From positions 1 through 25,997 of the forward strand of contig NZ_LLZI01000286.1 in the NCBI RefSeq assembly GCF_001509485.1: DNA of 25,997 bases. The letters run 5' to 3'. The notes under the pieces were generated by a model. That model did no database searches. It saw only the letters and a list, made by a program, of their open reading frames with translations, and had not been told where the DNA came from. How positions within the stretch are numbered: position 1 is the first letter of the stretch; every line of letters starts with the position of its first letter. Shown here piece by piece: positions 22,079 through 25,997 of the stretch. This DNA is from Streptomyces sp. NRRL F-4489. GTDB lineage: Bacteria; Actinomycetota; Actinomycetes; Streptomycetales; Streptomycetaceae. A program made the translations under genes and the position numbers.

Positions 22079-23236
22079 ATGCGTCGAGGCGGCAGACACC
22101 GCACAGGCGAGGGTGAGGACGAGGGCGCGGGCGAGCGGCGGGCCCGCCGCGACGAGCTGTCGCCGCCCGCCCGCCGGCTGGCGTGCTGGCTCCCCGCCGC
22201 CCTGATCGTCGTCGGCGTGGCCTTCGATCTCGTCACCCCGCCCCAGTACACCGCGGCCCCCTTCCTCTCCGCCGCCCCCCTGGTCGCCGCCCCCCTCCAC
22301 AGCCTCCGGACCACCGCCGCCACGGCCCTGGCCGCCATCGCCTGCGAACTCCTGGTCGCCACCTACCACGGCGTCGAGGACTACTACGAGTCGGTGACCG
22401 AGTCCGTCACGGTCGTCGTCGTGGCCCTGCTGGCGCTGGGCATCAACCGGGTCGTACGGACCAGCGACGCCCGGCTCGCCTCCGTACGGGACGTCTCGGA
22501 GGCCGCCCAACGGGCGCTGCTGCCGGCCCCGCCCGCCCGGCTGGCCGGACTCGCGGTCGCCGCGCGCTATACGGGCGCGCGGGCCGGCGCCCGTATCGGC
22601 GGCGACCTCTACGCCATCCAGGACACCCCGCACGGCGTACGGATGATCGTCGGCGACGTCCGGGGCAAGGGCCTGGAGGCGGTGGAGGCCGCCGTGGTCG
22701 CCATCGGCGCCTTCCGGGAGGCGGCGGAGCAGGAGGCCACCCTGGAGGCCGTCGCGGGCCGCCTGGAACGCGCCCTCAAGCGGGAGGGCGGCCGCCGCGC
22801 GGGCCTCGACCAGTTCGAGGGCTTCACCACGGCCGTCCTGGCGGAGATCCCCGCCGGGAACCCGTCCGCCCTCCGCGTCCTCAACCGCGGCCACCCGCCC
22901 CCGCTGCTGCTCACCCCGGACGGCGGCCTGCGGGAACTGCCCCCGTCCTCCGCCGCGCTCCCGCTGGGCCTGAGCGACGTCGCGGGCTGGCCGGACCGGA
23001 TCGACGAGACGTTCTTCCCGGCCGGCGCGCTGCTGCTCCTGTTCACCGACGGGGTGACCGAGGCCCGCGACCGGGCCGGCCGGTTCTACGACCCGCGCGC
23101 CCGGTTGCGCGGCTGCCACTTCACCGGGCCGGACGACCTGCTGGACGTCCTGGCCGAGGACGTCGCCCGCCACACGGGCGGGGCCCCCGCGGACGACATG
23201 GCCCTGCTGGCGGTCCAGCGCCCGCTGGAGGTGTAG
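22079..23236 (+). CDS. Membrane-anchored PP2C/SpoIIE-type serine phosphatase
   Basis: A 385-residue protein. About four membrane segments occupy residues 34-125 (LACWLPAALIVVGVAFDLV, TAAPFLSAAPLVAAPL, TTAATALAAIACELLVA, SVTVVVVALLALGINRVV). After a short linker with RALLPAPPARLAG comes a SpoIIE/PP2C domain (155-382). Its metal-binding aspartates are Asp176 (RIGGDLYAI), Asp193 (VGDVRGKG), Asp324 (LFTDGVTEAR) and Asp372/373 (PADDMALL). Such phosphatases act on anti-sigma-factor antagonists in Streptomyces; no kinase or antagonist gene is adjacent, so its partner is elsewhere. The ATG at 22079 follows GAAGAGG by about nine bases. An upstream in-frame start at 21992 lacks a ribosome site. Confidence 0.88.
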   Translation: MRRGGRHRTGEGEDEGAGERRARRDELSPPARRLACWLPAALIVVGVAFDLVTPPQYTAAPFLSAAPLVAAPLHSLRTTAATALAAIACELLVATYHGVEDYYESVTESVTVVVVALLALGINRVVRTSDARLASVRDVSEAAQRALLPAPPARLAGLAVAARYTGARAGARIGGDLYAIQDTPHGVRMIVGDVRGKGLEAVEAAVVAIGAFREAAEQEATLEAVAGRLERALKREGGRRAGLDQFEGFTTAVLAEIPAGNPSALRVLNRGHPPPLLLTPDGGLRELPPSSAALPLGLSDVAGWPDRIDETFFPAGALLLLFTDGVTEARDRAGRFYDPRARLRGCHFTGPDDLLDVLAEDVARHTGGAPADDMALLAVQRPLEV

Positions 23237-23346
23237 CCGGGGCCTGGGAGGTGTAGCCCCGGGGTCCGCCCCCGGGCCTTCGCCCCTTGAGGGCGAGCGC
23301 CACGGACCACGGGCTGGGCAGGCGACTGCGTGCGACCCGGGCCGCC

Positions 23347-24585
23347 CTACGGGCGCGGCACCCTCAGCCAGTGGACGCGCCGGCCGTACGGGTCGGTGAC
23401 GGCGACCGGGCGCCCGTCCAGGGCGAGGGTCAGCGGCATGGGGCCCTCCGGCTGCGGCAGCCGGTCCGCCGGCGCCGCGATCCCCGGCAGCACGCCATCG
23501 GCCTCGTGGGAGATCCAGTGCCCGCCGCCGTCCCGCTCGCCGAGCAGCGACCGTACGAGCCGGGCGAACTCCTCGCGCCGGGCGGGCGGCAGCGCGCCCA
23601 GCGCCGCACTGTGGAAGACCACCAGCGCCGCCCCGGCCGGCACCCGGGCGGCCAGCCCCGGCAGCGCGTCGAGCAGGTCGCCGCGCACGAGGTGCGGCCG
23701 CGGCGCCGTCCGCACCGCCTCCACGGCCGCCGAGAGCCGCGCCGCACCGGCCTCGTCGCCGGGCCGGACGAGCGCCCGCAGCCAGCGGAGGTCGTCCGGT
23801 GCCGCCACCGGGTCGAGGGGGTCCGGCCCGATACCGCCCCGCCACACGATCTCGGGCAGCCCGCCGGGCAGCACCGCCGCGCCGTCCCCGCCCCAGGGCG
23901 CCGCCCCACTGGTACGGCAGGTGAACGCAACGGGGCTGTCGCCGGCGCCCCCCTCTTCCCGAACGCCACCGTCCGCGTACCGGTGAGAGGCATCCCAGTG
24001 GCCGGCGTCCGAGCGGCCGGCGTCCGAGTGGCCGCCCTGGGGGTCGGCGTACGGACGTCCCTCCCCGTGGCCGCTGTCCGACCGGCCCTCCTCCCGGTGG
24101 CCGCCGTACTCGTACAAGTACCGGTACCGGTCCGGATACAGGCACAGCCCCGCCGACGACCCGACCTCCAGGAGGGCCAGCGGCCGCGGCATACGGGCCA
24201 GCAGCGGCAGCAGCGCGGCGCAGCGGGCCGGTTCGTCGGGTCGGGCGGTGCGGCGCAGAACCACCGCGCGGACCTCGTCCCAGTGCCGGATCGCCCACTC
24301 GCGCCAGCGCCCGTAAGCCGCCTCGCCGCGCGGCCCCAATTCCGCGTGCGGACCGTCGAGATAGCGCACCGCGGCGAGCAGGAGGGCCGGCTGCTGCTTG
24401 GCGCCGGCCGGCAGCGAACCCGCCAGCAGATCGCAGAACTCCGCGTCCGCGCTGATCCGGGCGGCCAGCTCCGCGTGCGCGTCGGACCGCCCCCGCGCCT
24501 GGTGCCAGGAGAACTCCCGGTACCGCTCCGCCACTTCCTGCGGGCTGCTGACGACGTTCCCGGTGTTCGCGACGTTGACGACCAT
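23347..24585 (-). CDS. DUF2332 family protein with low-complexity insert
   Basis: A 412-residue protein of the DUF2332 family, recognised by VAERYREFSWHQARGRS (18-34), LLPLLARMPRPLALLEVGSSAGLCLYPDRYRYLY (125-160), and the C-terminal VVFHSAALGALPPARREEF. The VGSSAGL element looks like the first loop of a Rossmann/methyltransferase-type fold, so a SAM-binding role is conceivable but unproved. Residues about 162-218 are an unusual Gly/His/Asp/Ser-rich insert (HSDAGRSDAGHWDASH), encoded partly by a 15-bp tandem repeat (23999-24028). The ATG at 24585 has no clear ribosome site; it is convergent with the phosphatase gene. An inverted repeat CCTCAC/GTGAGG (24602-24607, 24619-24624) lies just upstream. 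Confidence 0.8.
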   Translation of the reverse strand: MVVNVANTGNVVSSPQEVAERYREFSWHQARGRSDAHAELAARISADAEFCDLLAGSLPAGAKQQPALLLAAVRYLDGPHAELGPRGEAAYGRWREWAIRHWDEVRAVVLRRTARPDEPARCAALLPLLARMPRPLALLEVGSSAGLCLYPDRYRYLYEYGGHREEGRSDSGHGEGRPYADPQGGHSDAGRSDAGHWDASHRYADGGVREEGGAGDSPVAFTCRTSGAAPWGGDGAAVLPGGLPEIVWRGGIGPDPLDPVAAPDDLRWLRALVRPGDEAGAARLSAAVEAVRTAPRPHLVRGDLLDALPGLAARVPAGAALVVFHSAALGALPPARREEFARLVRSLLGERDGGGHWISHEADGVLPGIAAPADRLPQPEGPMPLTLALDGRPVAVTDPYGRRVHWLRVPRP

Positions 24586-24770
24586 GGGGCGACGTTATCG
24601 CCCTCACGCTCCGTAATTGTGAGGCGTCCCTCCGCATAACGACTCGCGCACAATCATCGGAAGATCGTTTGGCGTTCGGGCGGCAACTCGCCCTGATTGG
24701 GGCCGTGCTGGCCGTAAAAGTCCACGCCAAAGGTCGTTCGCGGCGCTGCCGGAACTGCTCTGGATTCGTG

Positions 24771-24797
24771 GGAACGCTTGGATTTCCCCGCTCGTCT
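24771..24797 (+). promoter_or_regulatory. Candidate ECF (SigE-like) promoter for the riboswitch-led gene
   Basis: GGAAC (24771-24775), a 17-base spacer, then CGTCT (24793-24797) fits the GGAAC / CGTC pattern of ECF sigma factors, SigE included. Initiation near 24805 would give a leader of about 355 bases that contains the complete riboswitch. Confidence 0.5.
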
Positions 24798-24993
24798 CTA
24801 TTACTGTCCGATAACGGAGCGCGGTTGTCCCAGCCGTCGCCAGTGGCGGCACCGTGCGCCGACGCCGAATCCCGTACGCGCGCTTCCCGCACGTCCAGAA
24901 CGACTCCGAGCGACCCGCACGCGCCGGCCCTCCGAGCCGCCCGACCCGCGTCCTCGCACTGCGGCGGGCCACCCGGAATGACCGGTTCCGTCC

Positions 24994-25134
24994 TCGCCGG
25001 TTCCGCCTGGAATGCCGGGAATTGCACCGAGGGAACCGGGGAACCACCTTCTTGGGGTGAATCGGACGCCTCTCGCCAGGGGGCGCCGTAGGAGACCTTC
25101 CTGCTCCGAACCCGTCAGCTAACCCGGTAGGCGA
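24994..25134 (+). ncRNA. c-di-AMP (ydaO/yuaA) riboswitch
   Basis: The conserved blocks of the c-di-AMP riboswitch are present in order: CCGGGGAACCA (25036-25046), GGGGTGAATC (25054-25063), and GAACCCGTCAGCTAACC (25108-25124) followed by CGGTAGGCG. TCGCC (24994-24998) can pair with GGCGA (25130-25134) to close the P1 helix, giving about 141 bases. In Streptomyces this riboswitch controls cell-wall hydrolase and resuscitation-factor genes and lowers their expression when c-di-AMP is high. A mutually exclusive stem is possible: CCTTCCT (25096-25102) with AGGAAGG (25137-25143), which ends right at the ribosome site AAAGGAG (25144-25150). Confidence 0.93.
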
Positions 25135-25159
25135 GAAGGAAGGAAAGGAGTGCGCCCCC

Positions 25160-25997
25160 GTGGCGTCCGCGTCCAACAGGCCAGCCCCCCGTGCCTCGTC
25201 CGCCTCCGGGCCGACGTTCGGCCCCGCCTACGGTCCCACCTACGGCCCCGCCCATGAGCCCGCCCCGGGCGTCATCGGTCCCGGCGCCTTCGGCGGGGCG
25301 GTGGTGGGTTCCGGTGGCCCCGCTGTGGTGGGTTCCGGTGGTCCCGCTGTGGTGGGTTCCGGTGGTCCCGCTGTGTCCGGCGGGGTGCCCCAGGGCGGCG
25401 CGACGGCCCACGAGGGCGCGGCGTACGACGGGGCGGCGTACGAGGCGGCCGGGCACCTCACCGCCTCCGAGCCGTACGAGCGCTCGGGCCGCCCGGAAGG
25501 CGCCGAGGGCGCGTACGCCGCGGAGGGCGCCGACGCCCCCGAGGACGCGTACGCCGCCGTCCCGTCCGAACTGGCCGATTTCGCCGACCCGTTGGATCTG
25601 ACCGAGGACCGGCTCGCGCAGGGCCCCCGGGGCAAGCACCGGGTGGCCAAGCCCCGCAGCGGCGGGCTCGCCCGCGGCGGTACGGCCCTGGGCGTCGGCG
25701 TGATCGCGGCGGTCGGCGCGAGCGGTGTGGCGGCGGCCGAGGGCCGGCCCCCGGTGCCGATCTCGATGCCCGACCCCGGTGGCCTGGTGGACGACTCCAC
25801 CGCCGCCCCCCAGGACACCAACTCCGTTGCCCCCGCCCCCGGTGCGGGCTCGGCCACCACCGGCACCACCGGGACCACCGACACCACCGGGGCCGACGCC
25901 GCGAGCACCTCCACGACGGCCGCAGCACACGCGACACCGGCGACAGCACACGCGACCGCGGCCACCGCGCCCGCCACCACCTCGGCCGCTCCGGCGG
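25160..25997 (+). CDS. Cell-wall protein, probable peptidoglycan hydrolase (N-terminal part, runs off the window)
   Basis: An open frame of 279 codons with no stop before the window ends. The GTG at 25160 follows AAAGGAG (25144-25150) by nine bases. About 170 residues precede a hydrophobic stretch (about 173-193, GGTALGVGVIAAVGASGVAAAEG) that is preceded by the basic RGKHRVAKPRSGG. It therefore resembles an export signal or anchor behind a long cytoplasmic tail. The tail is Gly/Ala/Tyr/Glu-rich, with three VVGSGGPA repeats (25301-25372). After the membrane segment comes PPVPISMPDPGG and a Thr/Ala/Pro-rich linker. The riboswitch and this architecture fit secreted M23-type endopeptidases or similar hydrolases of Streptomyces, but the catalytic domain lies outside, so the class is inferred. 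Confidence 0.7.
   Translation, partial: MASASNRPAPRASSASGPTFGPAYGPTYGPAHEPAPGVIGPGAFGGAVVGSGGPAVVGSGGPAVVGSGGPAVSGGVPQGGATAHEGAAYDGAAYEAAGHLTASEPYERSGRPEGAEGAYAAEGADAPEDAYAAVPSELADFADPLDLTEDRLAQGPRGKHRVAKPRSGGLARGGTALGVGVIAAVGASGVAAAEGRPPVPISMPDPGGLVDDSTAAPQDTNSVAPAPGAGSATTGTTGTTDTTGADAASTSTTAAAHATPATAHATAATAPATTSAAPA
25301..25372 (+). repeat. 24-bp coding tandem repeat, three units
   Basis: Three consecutive 24-base units (25301-25324, 25325-25348, 25349-25372), differing at one base, encode VVGSGGPA three times in the tail of the riboswitch-controlled protein. The near-identity suggests recent slippage expansion. Confidence 0.9.

Noticed and set aside
21866..25027. 1053-codon minus-strand open frame through the phosphatase gene, DUF2332 gene and the riboswitch leader.
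   Set aside because: It crosses well-supported features on both strands and shows no domain; typical of very GC-rich DNA.
25115..25951. 278-codon minus-strand open frame opposite the riboswitch-led gene.
   Set aside because: The plus strand has the riboswitch, ribosome site and membrane segment; the minus frame is Gly/Arg-rich with no domain.
1..25997. Prophage, integrative element or biosynthetic cluster.
   Set aside because: No integrase, tRNA attachment site, phage structural gene or assembly-line enzyme is visible, and gene content and composition look like core chromosome throughout.

Overview
The window looks like chromosomal DNA from Streptomyces or a close relative. GC content is very high, almost every gene has long open frames on its opposite strand, starts are ATG or GTG with GGAGG-like ribosome sites, and the gene content is actinobacterial: an Scr1-type helix-turn-helix regulator with a DUF397 partner, DUF2690, DUF2332, FbiC and an F420-type luciferase-like oxidoreductase, a membrane SpoIIE/PP2C phosphatase and a c-di-AMP riboswitch leader. 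I found no tRNA, rRNA, transposase, integrase or CRISPR array. This is core-like chromosome, not an obvious island.

Left part (1-6245). A 27-bp tandem array follows a GT-C type membrane glycosyltransferase (minus strand). Next comes a D-alanyl-D-alanine carboxypeptidase (minus strand) with a very long, charged, repeat-rich cytoplasmic tail. A GPP34 (GOLPH3-like) protein is divergent from it. The carboxypeptidase is preceded by short direct repeats and a possible ECF/SigE-type promoter.

Centre (6246-13509). Two large hairpins lie before an Scr1-family regulator and its DUF397 partner, and a pair of 17-bp inverted repeats sits between those two genes. Then follow a dimeric alpha-beta-barrel protein (minus), a PLP aminotransferase, a DUF2690 membrane protein and an SDR oxidoreductase (all plus), and an ADP-ribosylglycohydrolase (minus).

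Right-centre (13510-20225). A small unknown protein converges on fbiC (FO synthase, F420 biosynthesis). A VOC protein and an F420-type LLM oxidoreductase lie on the same strand as fbiC. A Tat-exported PHP-type metallohydrolase is divergent from the LLM gene across a gap holding a perfect DnaA-box sequence.

Right end (20226-25997). A DUF2867 gene and a TetR gene are divergent over two strong palindromic operators. After a 590-base non-coding stretch come a membrane PP2C/SpoIIE phosphatase (plus) and a DUF2332 protein (minus). The last element is a c-di-AMP (ydaO-type) riboswitch leading into the start of a cell-wall protein that runs off the window, probably a peptidoglycan hydrolase.

The clearest themes are peptidoglycan remodelling at both ends, each gene with a candidate envelope-stress promoter and each protein with a long cytoplasmic tail before its membrane segment, and F420 supply plus use in the middle. 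All assignments rest on reading motifs by eye; no database search was run.
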